64,000 bases of DNA from Campylorhamphus procurvoides (GCA_013396655.1 WBMV01000461.1:7662-71661), one strand, 5' to 3'; counted from the first letter of the stretch, positions 11,229 through 37,266 are shown. Notes: a model not told the origin generated them from the letters alone. Made by a program: numbers and translations.

Positions 11229-14200
11229 TCACAGGGTCTTCACTCCTGGGAGAACACACAGCATCTCAAACAGCAGGTTTGCCCCCAGCAGGGCTGTGTT
11301 ACCTAAAAAGACAGAAAAAGGGAAAAATCCATGAATATCCAATGGCTTTCACCCATGGCCACCTCTGCCATGTTTTACTCTGAAGGGTCTTTAGACTCAC
11401 CAGAGGCATCGTACATGGGTGCGACTTCCACAAGGTCACACCCCACTATGTTCAGGCCTTTGCAGCCACGAATAATCTCCAAAGCCTAGGAGAGAAAAAG
11501 GATATGGGATCAAGAAAGGTGTCTGAGCTGGTGGACCACTCAGGGCTCTGCTTTCCCTATATTCTGATAAGGAAACCCAACCTCTAGAGACCAAATCTCA
11601 TCAGTTCTACATTTCCTTCCCCATTAACACAAAGAAACACACCCCCAGGCCTTCCTTAGCCTTCGCTTTGCTGTGCTGGTGGCACAGCCTGGGAGGACAA
11701 ACATGCCCTTCCCCGTGGGAAATGCAGCTGCATTCCCTGAGGTCCCCTTACCTGTGCAGGTGTGAGCCCGGCTATCTCCGGGGTCCCCGTGCCCGGGGCG
11801 TACGCAGGGTCCAATGCATCAATATCAAAGCTGATGTACACGGGCTTGTCCCCCATCTGTGCCCTCACCTCTCCCATCAGCGGCTCCAGGGACTTCATCC
11901 AGCACTCCTCAGCTGGGACCACCCGGAAACCCTGCGGGGACACACAGGCACCTGCTCAGGGAAAGGTGGAGAAGAGGATTTCTACTGGGACCAGCCCTCA
12001 CCCCAGGGCTGAGCTGCAGAGGGAACTGCACCTGGAAGCCCCTTCCCCTCCCCCTCCACAGTTTTTTACTCTCTACTCAACTGACACTTGTCCTGTGGGA
12101 CAAGCCAATGACATGGGCCAAGATGCAAATATTATGTAAATATTATAAATGTTATATTGAAACTTATACAAACCCCCAAATATTTTAATAGAACTACATA
12201 ATTATAGGATGAATTATAAATATATTACATATACATGTATTTTTAATTTACTTAGTATATTTCTATATATAATCTTTATAATTCTCTATATTATACAGCA
12301 TTATAAATACATAGCATATAGAATATTATAAAAGTTACAAAATCCTAAATATTACATATTCTAGTATATATACTGATTATATATTATTATTATACATGTA
12401 TTTTACTATCATTTACTCTATCCCTGCTGAAGCCAGGGGCATACTAACGGCAGGGGGATGTTTACGGCAGGGAGAGCAGGCAGTGCCTCCCCTCACCTGT
12501 TGGCGGCTGTACCCGCAGGGATCGGGGTCGTAGGAGGAGCCTCGGATGCCGATCTGCACCACCCGGCCGCAGTCCAGCAGCCCCTGCTCCACACAGCGCC
12601 GGAACGGCGTCCCGTGGTAGATCTTCTCGCCCAGGGCCGTGTCTCCGGTGTCGGTGTGAGCGTCCACGTGCACCAGGCCCACGGGACCGTGTCTGCTCGG
12701 CACGGGGTGCACACATGAGTCCCCACCCTGTGCACAACCGCCCTGTCTAGGGCAAGGATAACAAACCAGGGGTGTTCCCAGGTCCTTATTCTACATGTCC
12801 AGGTCAAAAACTTACTTTGCTGCCACGGCCTGCAGGATTGGGTATGTTATGGTGTGATCTCCACCTGCAATGGGACAGGGAAGAGGGGGTAACACACTGC
12901 AAGAACTGCTCAGCACTCATTACTTTTGTTCCCAGGTATTTTTTTCCTTCTTTGCATTTATCCTGCACTTTATTTATACACTCCAGGGCTTCATTCCCAA
13001 AGTAAAACCTCAGTGCAGGTTGCTTCCTTTCTCCTTTTTCCTCCTGGGAAGGACCAGAGATGCAGGACTGTCAGCAGGGACAGCCAGTGGAGCAGAACCC
13101 TAGACTGGGCTTATCAATAGATACTTGATCCACTTCTGAGGACACTGTAACTGGTGATTTGCCCCTTGTTACTCTACACTTTCTTTTCCTTCAGTTGATG
13201 CCAAGCTGTGACAGCTGCAAACTTGAACTTGTGCCCAAATCAGGCCTCGCACAAAGCCAGGCATTCACTCAGGTGGAGCAACACAAGCTGCCCTTCTTTT
13301 GCAGGACACCAAAAACACATCACTGATTGTATTTACAGACTGGCCCATCCCCATCATTTTTGACCCAACAGAACACACATCAAAGAACACTCAGCCCAGC
13401 AGAGAGCCCATGAATTTACCCAAGATACAGCACAATGCCCTGTGAAGGGGACAGAGGCATCACTGACCCTCTGCTGCACTTGGACTGAACGATGGGAGGG
13501 AGAAGATGCGAGTTTGGCTGAGCAGGGACACAGTGGCAGGACAGGGAGACACATGGCCCTTACCCAAGGTGAGGGGCACACAGCCAGAGGCCACGATGTC
13601 CTGGTAGGACTCTCGGATGAGGCGGCAGCTGTCGGGCAGGTTGTAGAGGTTCACATTCACATCCCCAATGTCAGCGACCCGCAGGGAGTCGAAAGGGGCT
13701 GCCCCGGTGGTGCCGTTGTACCTCCTCACCATGGCCGACTCCGCACGGATCTGACGGGGGCCAAACCTGGGGAACGAACGGGGCAACTGGGAAAAGGCCC
13801 CGGGCAGAGCTCACAGCACTGCCCTCAGCAGAGAGCTGTGCCACAGAAGCACCACGGCTGGCCCTTACCTGGCTCCCGGCCGGTTGGACGTGCCCGTGTC
13901 CAGAGGGACACCCACGAACGCCGCATCCAGTCCCTGCGCCGATGCCTGCACGGGAAGTCTCATCATGGAGCAGACCCCCACGGGCCGGGCCACGAGCAAG
14001 GCACTGGGGGGCACGTTGAACTGCGAGCCCCAGCGGCAAGGAGCCCTGCCTCCCGGGATCAGGGGCTGGAGGAACCCCGGGGACACACTGGGTGAGGAGC
14101 TGGAGGTGGCCAGAGGAGCCAGGGGCCACTGGCTGCAGTGTGAGGTAGCCACTGCAGTGGTCACAGCCAGCTTGCGAGTGCAGGGCCCAGCTTGCCGGGG

Positions 14201-14239
14201 CAGCAGCTGGAAACAGCCAGCCCAGGGCAGGTGCCTCAT
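11229..14239 (-). CDS. AGMAT: AGMAT, agmatinase / ureohydrolase, mitochondrial (7 exons)
   Basis: Exons in coding order (minus strand): 14239-13869, 13766-13564, 12864-12816, 12692-12497, 11931-11752, 11485-11401, 11302-11229. Splice sites are GT-AG and the phases close to 385 residues. The N-terminal region has several basic residues and no acidic ones in its first 25, as expected for a mitochondrial targeting sequence. It is longer than the human one (human protein about 352). The Mn-binding signatures of the arginase/ureohydrolase family are all present: GGDHT in exon 3, DAHTDTGD in exon 4 and [19 protein letters not shown] in exon 5. The last exon encodes [16 protein letters not shown] and then a stop. 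Textbook role: hydrolysis of agmatine to putrescine and urea. Some work on mammalian AGMAT questions that activity, so the substrate should be treated as family-based. The gene converges on DNAJC16. PINK1 lies upstream in the same orientation. Confidence 0.95.
12125..12420. repeat. AT-rich low-complexity tract in AGMAT intron 4
   Basis: About 300 bases made almost entirely of A and T, rich in TATA/ATAT steps, in otherwise GC-rich sequence. It lies between coding exons 4 (12497-12692) and 5 (11752-11931). Confidence 0.8.
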
Positions 14240-15574
14240 CCTGCTCCAGATGTCCACCCTCTGTCCTACAGGATACACGGCAAAGGGTGCTGTGGAGCCT
14301 GTTCTGTCTCCACTTGAGTGCCAGGGGTGGGCAGAGAGCCAGCGGCCTCCACCGAGCCTCCTTCCAGGGTTCAAAGTGCAGTCAGACAACCCACTGCCCA
14401 GGGAAGGGCAGAGATCCAGCCTAGTCACCCCCTTTTCCAATGGCACAGTCCTGGCAAACACTGGGAGCAAACACAGCAGTGTGACTTTGGCTTGAGCGTC
14501 TCCGCCAGGAGCCTGCACAGGGATTAGTGGGATAGAGCAGGAGGGGACGTGCTGGGAAACATCCCAGTTTGCTCCTCTCAGGCATTTGCAGACAGCATGG
14601 CAGCATTTGTAGCATAAACAGCTTGTACTTTTAACCTGCACCTCACAAAAGCCCCCAGAATGCTGAAGAATCATAAAAGCGGAAGGCAGGAAGGAAAGGA
14701 AACAAAGGGAAAGTCTGAGCTCAGCAGAACCGTGGGTGGACAAAATGCAAGCACAGGGGAAGCATTAACAGGGATTTAAGGACCACAGGGACAAGCTGCA
14801 GGACAAGCACTTTAGGCCATTTTTGAGGACAGAGATGAAATGATTTCCAGGGCAAGCAAGTTTCCAGTGTCTGGAGTTAACCAGCACAGATTAAACCCCA
14901 GCTGGATGAATAGCAACACACTTGAAATCAGAGGGCTCCAGCTCCTAATTCTGCTCCCTACTCATGTAGAGGCTAGACCTGGGAGAGGAAAAGGCAGAGG
15001 AATGATGTTCATAGCAGGAAGGAGGCTCAGAGCAGAGATCCACCACACAGAGACAGTGTTTACTCTTCAAAGCTCCAGAGATTCTGTCCAGGGGATGTAC
15101 CCCATGGCACAAAGCTCATGGGAGATCACACACAAACCCAAGGCAGCAAACACACTGCAAGCATTCAGTATTGTAAGAAAAAGCAGCACCCACTTTGGTT
15201 GGGTCAGATCAATATTACAAAGGTCTTTTTTTGCAACTCCTTTCCCCAAATAGCTCAGTTTTCTGTGATTGCCTCTTTGCTGAACCAAAATGCCCTGCAG
15301 GACCCTGGCAGAACATTACCATGTGATGGTTAGGGATATCAGCCATCGGTGTCATCCACCTGGAAACTACAGGAGCAGCCAGAGATACACCATGCAGGAG
15401 AGCACTAAACAGGCACATCCACCACCAAAATCCATTCCTCTTTGGGAAACTCCACTTGGAATAAAACGCTGTGTTCCATACTCAGCACTGGAAAGAGCCG
15501 AATAATTGTTTAAGACACCATGGAGCCCAAACTGGATTGAGAAAACCCACACAGCCACAGAGCTTAATCTTCAA
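14240..15574. other. AGMAT-PINK1 intergenic region
   Basis: AGMAT 5' flank, then the sequence below the PINK1 3' end. I see no exon, repeat family or RNA gene. There is no N in the interval, so the AGMAT/PINK1 adjacency is continuous in the assembly. Confidence 0.6.
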
Positions 15575-15580
15575 TTTATT
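15575..15580 (-). promoter_or_regulatory. Probable PINK1 polyadenylation signal
   Basis: TTTATT on the plus strand is AATAAA on minus, about 0.9 kb past the PINK1 stop. The stretch 15581-16499 has no other recognisable content and is taken as the PINK1 3' UTR. Confidence 0.5.
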
Positions 15581-16499
15581 GTGCAACAAGCATTAATAAC
15601 TTTGTCCCCAAGTTCCTCTAAACACATTTGTGGACACAAAATCGAATGATGTTTCATACACATGGCTGTTGTTATTTAAAGATTGATATCTCTTGTCCTC
15701 TCCACCAAAGGATATTTCATTGAAGAAAAAACAGGCAGGTAAAACAGCAGAGCATCACACTAAGCTCTTTAAACAGGTGCTGCTGCTCAGCCTCATTTTG
15801 TTTGGAGCATTAGCTCTAACTGGACAGTCTGACTCAGCCTTGGACCCTGCAGGAACGTCACCACACAGCCACAACAGTTAAGAACAGACATAAGTGGGCT
15901 TTGAGGACGATGTGCTTCCACTATTCTGTGTACAGCTGTAGGCATTTAATGCTGCTGACGCTCACGTTACCAGGCAGCACCTCACCAGGAAGCTTCCAGG
16001 CTGTCATTTTATAGCTCAGAGGAGTATCAGACCCAGAACACCACTGTTTCCCCCAAGAACAGAGAAACTCCATGACCCTTTGTCAGCTCAGCCTTCTCAG
16101 AATGATGCTTAAATTGTGATGTTTCCATGTAAAGTGCAGCCAGACAGTACCTCCTCCCACCCATCCCCTTTGAAAGGGAACCTGCTTCACTCAACACGCA
16201 GACTTACAACTCGATGAAGAAGTCCCAAATGGGACCAAACCAACCACATACCCTCAGGACACCTGCAGGGTCCACACACCCTCCCACCTACAGAGTAAGG
16301 AAGCAAGGGCATCTCCTGTAGCAAGGGGAGAAAAGTAGGATGTGCTAACACTTGCTAGAGGAAACTCAAGCTCTTAAACACAGGCCTGCAGTTTGTTCCC
16401 TAAAGCACTACAGGATTCCAGGCAGAGAGAAAGGACAGGTTCCTATGTGCCTTTAGAAAGTGCCATTTATCTGAGACGCTCATGTTCCAAGTGGTTCCT

Positions 16500-26579
<10,080 letters not shown>

Positions 26580-26715
26580 GGCGGCCTGAGGGACACGGGG
26601 CGGGGCCGTGAGGGGGCGGGGCCTGAGGGAGCGCGGCCAATGGGAGCGGGGGCACGGCCAGGACACGCCCCCATGGGCGGGAGGCCACTCCCACCCCGCG
26701 GGTAAGGGAGGGGAG
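26580..26715 (-). promoter_or_regulatory. PINK1 core promoter (GC boxes, CCAAT)
   Basis: Very GC-rich, TATA-less. GC boxes GGGGCGGGGC at 26597-26606 and GGGCGGGGCC near 26613-26622 are Sp1-type sites. CCAAT reads on plus at 26637-26641 (inverted relative to PINK1). It ends where the G-rich minisatellite begins. Confidence 0.6.
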
Positions 26716-26810
26716 GGAGAGGGGAAGGGAATGGGGGTGTGGAATGGGGGTGTGGAATGGGGTAGGGATTGGGGTGTGGAATGGGGTAGGGAATAGGGTA
26801 GGGAATGGGG
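26716..26810. repeat. Start of the G-rich minisatellite, PINK1 distal side
   Basis: Units of the GGGTAGGGAATGG and GGGTGTGGAATGG type, cut by the N at 26811. They match the array at 24431-24640. Confidence 0.8.
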
Positions 26811-26860
26811 NCATGGAGTGGGGCACAGCATTGACCCTGGCACAGCCAGTGCACTCATGA

Positions 26861-27271
26861 ATCACAGGAGCACAGAATGGTTTGGGCTGGAAGGGAGCTC
26901 AATTCATGGGCAGGGACCCCTTCCACTAGACCAGGCTGCTCCAAGCCCTGCCCAGCCTTGGACACTTCCAGGGATGGGGCAGCCACAGCTTCCCTGGGCA
27001 ACCTGGGACAGGGCCTCCCCACCCTCATTGTAAAAAGCTTCTTCCTTATACCTAAATCGACTCTCTTTTAGTTTAAAACCACTATCCTTTAAAAGGCCCT
27101 GCTAAAAAGACTGTCCCCATATTTTTTATAAACCCCTTTGTTGCAGGGGATTGCCCTGACCCAGCTGCAGCACCAGCACTTGGGCTTTGTTGAACCTCAT
27201 GGTGTTCCCGTGGCACATCAATCACCCCCTGGCCCTGCCTGGCAGCAGGACAGCCCAGGGACCTCATTCCC
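26861..27271 (-). mobile_element. CR1 3' end plus adjacent repeat fragment (second copy)
   Basis: Same element as at 25070-25480, displaced by 1791 bases. It lies 3' of CDA. Confidence 0.75.
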
Positions 27272-27317
27272 TGTGTGTCATCACCGGCTGAAACTGCAGG
27301 GGATAAACCAGAACTGC

Positions 27318-27323
27318 TTTTAT
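27318..27323 (-). promoter_or_regulatory. Candidate CDA polyadenylation signal
   Basis: TTTATT on plus (AATAAA on minus), about 0.7 kb past the CDA stop. No closer canonical signal was noticed. Confidence 0.35.
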
Positions 27324-28035
27324 TTCACTTGGGCATGGGCAGAAATGCCCAAGCCAGCATTGGTTGGGAAATCTCACACATTCATTTGTCATTGTGCATA
27401 ATTAAATCAATACTACAATCAGCAAGTGGCACTATGCTGGAGGCACAAAAACCTTCAGAAGCCCTCAAAAACTCCTCATCCTCTTCTTCCCCCCCAGGTG
27501 GAATAAAAGCAAGGGAAACAAGCTGGAGAGAAATGAGCAAAGGACATGCTCAGTGCAATAACCATCCTGTTCCAGCAATCCAGCTAATCTGGATTGGCTC
27601 ATTAATTACTGCTGGGGCTGATGGAGCTTTTCCTTTTTGCATTCACTTCTCTTCAGAGCTGAAGAATCCAGCATTTTCCCAAGGAATGGTTTTGCATTAT
27701 TCAGGAGTGGTTTCTGTATCAACAAGCCCAATCTTGAGCCATGCATCAAACCCTTCTCCATATGCGAACTCCTTCTTTGCCTACAGGGATATCTGGACAC
27801 TTTTTTCACTAATAACACGGAATTTCTGTGATTTGATTTTGCAGTTTCCTCAGGGGGAGGTGGAGCTGGTGTCTGTGAATCAACGCTGAATCAGAAGAAG
27901 AGAGGAACAGGTAACTCAACGCTATAAACTCATTTCCCATCGCATCGTCCCCAAAGAGCCACTTATGCTGAGGAAATTGGGGAAAACCATCCTCCTCTGC
28001 TGCCCGGGGACAAAGTCTGGTGGTGGCCACGCTGC

Positions 28036-31780
<3,745 letters not shown>

Positions 31781-31789
31781 CAGCAGCAT

Positions 31790-32059
31790 CCTCCGAGGCG
31801 CGGGCGGCTCCGCATCCTCCCGCTCGTGGTCCAGGCAGCTCCGCATCCTCCTGCTCGTGGTCCAGGCGGCTCCGCATCCTCCTGCTCGTGGTCCAGGNNN
31901 NNNNNNNNNNNNNNNNNNNNNNNNNNNNNNNNNNNNNNNNNNNNNNNNNNNNNNNNNNNNNNNNNNNNNNNNNNNNNNNNNNNNNNNNNNNNNNNNNNNN
32001 NNNNNNNNNNNNNNNNNNNNNNNNNNNNNNNNNNNNNNNNNNNNNNNNNNNNNNNNNNN
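31790..32059. repeat. 31 bp tandem repeat running into a 162-base gap
   Basis: Three visible units of about 31 bp, each containing GCTCCGCATCCTCCTGCTCG followed by TGGTCCAGG, end at 31897. Ns fill 31898-32059. The array length is unknown. It sits directly upstream of FAM43B and may cover its promoter or 5' UTR. Confidence 0.85.
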
Positions 32060-32210
32060 CCCCCCTCCCTGGGTCGGGGGGTGCCGTGCAGGGACACCCC
32101 TTCCCCAAAACGCCAGATTTGCGGGTCGGGTTTTTGCGGTGGGAGAAGCGGGGGGGTGGGTGTTTTTTTTTCCCGATCGCGGGCGAGGCCGGGATTCGGC
32201 GGAGCCGGAG

Positions 32211-33101
32211 ATGCTGCCGTGGCGCCGGAGCAAGTTCGTGCTGGTGGAAAATGAACGTAAGTGCAAAGGCAAGAGCCTGGGGCCGGGGCTGAGCTACGCG
32301 GCGCTGCTGGCCGGGTTCCTGCGCTCCTGCCCGGACCTGCTGCCCGAGTGCCCTCTGGAGAGGCTGGGCAGCGTTTTCCGAGGGAAGCGCCAGAAAGTGG
32401 AGCTGAACAAGGAGGACCCGACGTACACGGTGCGGTACCTGGGCAATGCCGTGACCCTGCACGCCAAGGGCGAGGGCTGCACCGAGGAGGCGGTGGGCAA
32501 GATCTGGGCCAAGAGCGAGGCGGGCGCCGGAGGGGCCAAGATGAAGCTGACCCTGGGCCCACAAGGCATCCGGATGGTGCCGAGCGAGAAGGGAGCGCGG
32601 CGCCCGGGCCACGCGTACCTGCTGCACCGCATCACCTACTGCGCCGCCGACCGCCGGCACCCCAAGGTGTTCGCCTGGGTGTACCGGCACCAGGTGAAGA
32701 ACAAGGCCGTGGTGCTGCGCTGCCACGCCGTGCTGGTCTCCAAGGCCGACAAGGCGCGCGCCATGGCCCTGCTGCTCTACCAGACCTCGGCCTCGGCCTT
32801 CAGCGAGTTCAAGCGCCTCAAGAGGCAGAGCGATTTCCGCCACGTGCAGCAGCAGCTGCTGGGCGAGGCCTTCGTGCCCTTGGTGCCCCTTCGACGCCTG
32901 CTCAACGCCAAGTGTCCCTACCGCCCGCCGGCCGAGCGGGCCCGCTGCGCCCCGCGCCTCAGCTCCATCCTCGAGGAGGAGGAGGACGAGGCCTTCGGCC
33001 CCGGCGCATCTTTGGGGGACCCCGGGCGGGCGGCCGTGCTGCGGCTGGCCAGCGACATGAGGGGGTGCAGCCTGCGTGGGCCACGGCCGGCCCTGTGCTG
33101 A
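32211..33101 (+). CDS. FAM43B: FAM43B, PTB/PID-like domain protein (single exon)
   Basis: One uninterrupted frame of 296 residues. It starts [15 protein letters not shown], as in vertebrate FAM43 proteins. A PID/PTB-like domain spans roughly residues 60-205 and includes [32 protein letters not shown] and [14 protein letters not shown] basic linker ([14 protein letters not shown]) follows, then the conserved [11 protein letters not shown] and [14 protein letters not shown], and an end at SLRG. Human FAM43B is longer (about 329), mostly from Gly, Glu and C-terminal Pro-rich insertions missing here. The function is poorly known and the PTB fold suggests an adaptor role. An in-frame reading stays open upstream through the gap, but the MLPWRR start matches the family. 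The gene lies divergent from CDA. Confidence 0.93.
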   Translation: MLPWRRSKFVLVENERKCKGKSLGPGLSYAALLAGFLRSCPDLLPECPLERLGSVFRGKRQKVELNKEDPTYTVRYLGNAVTLHAKGEGCTEEAVGKIWAKSEAGAGGAKMKLTLGPQGIRMVPSEKGARRPGHAYLLHRITYCAADRRHPKVFAWVYRHQVKNKAVVLRCHAVLVSKADKARAMALLLYQTSASAFSEFKRLKRQSDFRHVQQQLLGEAFVPLVPLRRLLNAKCPYRPPAERARCAPRLSSILEEEEDEAFGPGASLGDPGRAAVLRLASDMRGCSLRGPRPALC

Positions 33102-33403
33102 GATCCTCCTTTTGGGGGGCCCAGGGTCATCCCTGCACCCCACGCCGGTGTTGGACCCTCCTGCCCCTGTGCTGAGATCCTCCTTTTTGGGGGGCCGGGG
33201 GTCATCCCTGCACCCCACTCCGGTGTTGGACCCTCCTCGGGGATGAATTCGGATGAGACGGCAGCTCCCTTGTGAGGAAGACCCGTTGTTTGAAGGGGGG
33301 AGTGGGTTTGCAGCCCCCCTGGCCCTACATATGAACCTTCTCTCAGTGCCTCCTCCTCCTCCTCCGCAGCCATAAAAATAATCATCATAATAATCATAAT
33401 AAT

Positions 33404-33409
33404 AATAAA
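33404..33409 (+). promoter_or_regulatory. Probable FAM43B polyadenylation signal
   Basis: AATAAA within an ATAATAATAA-rich run about 300 bases past the stop, followed by TGTGTGTTTTCTGCGGTGTG, a GT-rich downstream element. The 3' UTR would be short. Confidence 0.65.
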
Positions 33410-34266
33410 ATTAATGTGTGTTTTCTGCGGTGTGACAGTGCCTGTGTCTCACCCGGACCCTGGAAAACGGCGGAGGAAGAGTCCAGCTCAGTATTGAGGT
33501 GATTTGCGGTGGTTTATTCTGAATTTACCCCCCCTGAAAAAGGAAGTCAAGGAAGGGGGGGAGCTGCGGGGTCCATGGCGCTTTCTGCACCCTCCCTGCG
33601 GCACCGAGGGCTGGGGAGAGCTGCTCTGAGTAGTCATGGCAACTCGATTTTTTAAATATAGAGCTGGGGAGGCAGCTGTGCCTTCTGCGTCAGGAGCTGG
33701 AGGGGGGGTCTGGCCCCTTGGACCCCCACTGGAGAGCCAGACCTGGCCTGCAGCCCCCTCCCCACCCACCCCAAAACTAGCGCCAAGGCTCTGAAGATCA
33801 ACAATTTACCAGAAACTACTATTTTTATTTTTCTATTATTTATTTCTCCTTTTGCTGCTTTTTTAGAATGAAGAATGGCAAGGAGATGGATGGGGTGGGG
33901 CAGCGTCTTATGTGTGTGTGTGTCCCCCCCAAAAAACAGGCCTGGCAGGGCCCTGCCACCCTGCCATGGCCCTGCATGGGGTCGGGGAAAACGACCCTGC
34001 AAAATGGGGCTGGGGGTGCCCCTTGCACTGGGGGGTCCATGGGGTGCTGCTGCTGCCCCACACCTCAGTGAGGGGCAGTGGGATGGTGCAATCCCCCTCA
34101 AGGTGCTCTAGGGCTGGAATTTGGGGACATGCCCCCCTCCCAGCCCAGGGAGGACACCCTTTGGCCTGGCTCCCCTCCCGAGGTTTTGCAGAGGGGTGGG
34201 ATTTGGGGTGCCCATCACCACCCAAGCACTTTTGGGGGGTGCTGGGGATGCTCCCCCAGCACCCTG

Positions 34267-34540
34267 CAGGTATCGGGGTTTGGGGCCAGCTACCAAGATC
34301 CTAAGGGAGGGCTGAGATGTGGGATAATCCCCCCTCAGGATCTCGCAGGGCTTGGGCTTGACCCCTGGGGTGGGGTGGGTGAGAATGCGGGGACAATGGG
34401 GATGCTCCCCCTGGCAACCTGGGGGTATCAGGGTTTGGGGCCAGCTGCCAAGATCCTAAGGGAGGGCTGAGATGTGGGATAATCCCCACTTAGGATCTCA
34501 CAGGGCTTAGGCTTGATGACCCAAAAAAAACCCTGGGGTG
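34267..34540. repeat. Two-copy ~155 bp tandem duplication
   Basis: The phrase GGGCTGAGATGTGGGATAAT occurs at about 34310 and again at about 34465. Surrounding bases match with a few substitutions. Confidence 0.75.
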
Positions 34541-34641
34541 GGGGGCTGGTACCTGTCCATACCCCCAAGCCCCCAAGGCTGGAGTTTAGCCCTCTAAAGC
34601 CACACTGGGCCAGGATCTGACCCACCTTCCCCCCATATACC

Positions 34642-34672
34642 CTGTGTGTGTGTGTGTGTGGGGGGGGGGTAT
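34642..34672. repeat. (TG)n followed by G-run microsatellite
   Basis: About nine TG steps and then nine to ten G, some 180 bases above the MUL1 start. Confidence 0.85.
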
Positions 34673-34779
34673 TCTGTGCTCCCCCGTCCCCTCAAACAAG
34701 ACTTTGGGGGGATCCCCGTGCCCCTCGCCCGCCCTTGGCGGACCGCACGTCTCTATGGCGGCGCCGCCGCTGCCAGAGC

Positions 34780-34851
34780 GCCGCTCGTGACGTCATCATA
34801 GCACGCCGGACGCGGAGGGCCGTTGCCGTGGTAACGCGGGGCTCGGCCGCC
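34780..34851 (+). promoter_or_regulatory. MUL1 promoter: full CRE and palindromic RFX X-box
   Basis: TGACGTCA, the full CREB/ATF palindrome, lies at 34788-34795. GTTGCC-GT-GGTAAC, a perfect inverted X-box for RFX factors, lies at 34822-34835. That is 16 bases before the start codon, so it lies in or next to the 5' UTR. ATGGCGGC (YY1-like) lies upstream at 34755-34762. The region is TATA-less and GC-rich. Confidence 0.6.
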
Positions 34852-37266
34852 ATGGAGGGCGGCGGGCGGCCCTCGGCCGCGCAGGCCGCGCTGTTGGCCG
34901 CCAGCACCGCTGTCACCGCCCTGCTCTACTCCGTGTACCGGCAGAAGGCCCGCGTGGCCCGCGGCCTCGAGGTGGGTGCGAGGGCTGCAGTGAGGGACCG
35001 CACGGGCCCGGCCCGAGGCCGCGGCCTGGTCGCGCCGGCTGAGCCGCGGCCTCTGTTTGCTCCCCGCAGGGCGCCAGGAGGGTCCAGCTGGACGGAGACC
35101 TGCGGTCGGTGCTGCTGGAGGCGCCTGGGCGCTGCGTGCCCTATGCGGTCATCGAAGGTAGGGGCAGGGCCTGAAGCGGGGCCCCAAACAGGGGGCGGGG
35201 GCACATCAGCCCCGCAGCCACTCCTCACCTCGGGGGTTTCAAACACAGCCCCTCGTCCTGCGCCCATCAGTTCATCTCCCCCACGACAAGCAGCCAGTGA
35301 CCGCTGACAGACAAAATACGGGCTCTCAGCCCCAACTTATAATCATGGAATAGTTTGGGTTGGAAGGGACCTTAAAGCTCACCCGGTGCCATCCCCTGCC
35401 ATGGGCAGGGACACCTCCCACTAACCCAGGTTGCTCAAAGCCCCATCCAGCCTGGCCTTGGACATTTCCAGGGATGGGGCAGTCACAGCTTCTCTGCTCA
35501 ACCTGTGCCAGGGCCTGTCCACCCTGACAGGGAAGGATTCCTTCCCAATATCCCAGCTAACCCTACTCTCTGTCAGTGTGAAGCCATTCCCCCGTGTCCT
35601 GTCACTCCAGGCCCTTGTCCAAAGTCCCTTTTTTTAAATTTTTTTAACAAGCACCTCAGCTGCCCCTCGGGTTTCCCTTCCAGGTGTGGTGCGGTCGGTG
35701 AAGGAGACCCTGAGCAGCCAGTTTGTGGAGAACTGCAAGGGGGTGGTCCAGAGGCTGACGCTGCAGGAGCACAAGATGGTGTGGAACAGAACCACCCACC
35801 TCTGGTACGTGCCTGGTGCCCACAAACATTCTCCTTCCAGACCACCTGAGGTGCCCTCGGGGGGGTCTGATACTCTGAAATGACCTCAGATGTGGCCAGA
35901 GTGACCAAGTGCCTCAGAGCTGGACCCCACAGTGGCCCCCACAGTGACAGCTGCCAAAACAGGGCATGTTTGGCTGATTTTAGGGCTTGAAGAGCACATT
36001 GAGTAACACAATATGGGCAGATAATTGATCAGCCCCACCTTATTACAGAGGTGGCCACAGGATGGTATTTCCCCAAAAAAACCCCATTTTCAGAGCAGAA
36101 ATTAGTTGTATTTGGGTGAACCTGCACCCAGGGGACCTGAGGAGAGTCCCAGAGCTGCTGAAACAAGAGCTTGGTAGTGCTCTTTGATAAGCACTTGACA
36201 ACACTTATCAAACTGGGGTGTGTGACAAGTGGTGCTTCTCCTCACAGGGCAACTTGTGAGAGCTGGGAATGCCACAGGGAGGGGATTAGGTGGGACACAA
36301 CCCTCTCCAAGTGACCCTGGAAGCCCACACTGCTTGTGGAGCACTGAGGTGAGGGCAGAGAGGCCTTGTGCACACCTGGACAGTGACATGAGGGTGAAGG
36401 TGCTGCTCTGGAGAGCCTCATCACTAAATCTCCACTCTAGGCATGTCCCATGTGTCAGTCACCAGAACCAGAGGGTCATCCCAGGCAGTGTTTCCCCTCG
36501 GGGTGGGAGGAAGCAGGTTCACTTTCCCCCCTTCTCCCTCCCCAGGAATGACTACGAGAAGATCATCCACCAGAGAACCAACACCACCCCCTTCGAGCTG
36601 GTCCCTGCCGAGGACAGCACTGGTGTCACTGTCCGGGTGATGAAACCTCTGGATGCTGCTGAGCTCAGCCTGGAGACCGTGTATGAGAAATTCCACCCCT
36701 CTGTCCAGTCTTTCACTGATGTAATCGGCCACTACATCAGCGGGGAGCGTCCCAAGGGCATCCAGGAGACGGAGCAGATGCTGAAGGTGGGCACGGCGCT
36801 GACCGGCGTGGGAGAGCTGGTCCTGGACAACACCACCATCAAGCTGCAGCCCCCGAAGCAGGGCATGCCCTACTACCTGAGCTCTGCGGATTTCGACTCC
36901 CTGCTGCAGAAACAGGAGTCCAGCGCCCGGTTCTGGAAAATCCTGACCGTGCTTTTCGGCTTCGCCACCTGCGCCGTCCTCTTCTTCCTGCTGCGGAAGC
37001 AATACCGGCACCACCGCGAGAGGCAGCACCTCAAGCAGATGCAGGAGGAATTCCGGCAGGCCCAGGAGCGCCTGATGAACGCCGAGGGTGGGGAGACCGT
37101 CAAAAACGCCTGCGTTGTCTGCCTGAGCAGCACCAAATCCTGCGTGTTCCTGGAGTGTGGCCACGTCTGCTCCTGCCACCAGTGCTACCAGGCTCTCCCC
37201 GAGCCCAAAAAGTGCCCCATCTGCAGGCAGGGCATCACCAGGGTGGTTCCCTTGTACAACAGTTAA
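34852..37266 (+). CDS. MUL1: MUL1, mitochondrial E3 ubiquitin/SUMO ligase (4 exons)
   Basis: Exons: 34852-34971, 35070-35157, 35684-35804, 36546-37266. All are GT-AG and in phase, giving 349 residues (human 352). The first membrane segment lies near residues 9-28 (AALLAASTAVTALLYSVY). A BAM/GIDE-type intermembrane domain follows. The second membrane segment is ILTVLFGFATCAVLFFLL, then a charged coiled stretch (RHHRERQHLKQMQEEFRQAQ). A C-terminal C3HC4 RING has complete ligands: CVVC, then C..CGHVCSC..C, then CPIC, and the protein ends VPLYNS. Known role: outer mitochondrial membrane E3 ligase acting on mitofusin, Drp1 and Akt in mitochondrial dynamics, partly parallel to PINK1/Parkin. The large last exon holds two thirds of the protein. 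Intron 2 contains a CR1 copy. Confidence 0.97.
35337..35640 (-). mobile_element. CR1 3' end in MUL1 intron 2
   Basis: Antisense CR1: starts AATCATGGAATAGTTTGGGT, continues GGAAGGGACCTTAAAGCTCA, and then ACATTTCCAGGGATGGGGCA and a CCATTCCCCCGTGTCCTGTC-type block. Confidence 0.9.

Larger units (their letters stand above)
33410..34780. other. FAM43B-MUL1 intergenic region
   Basis: No coding exon is seen. It holds a two-copy tandem duplication (34267-34540) and a TG/G microsatellite (34642-34672). Confidence 0.6.
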
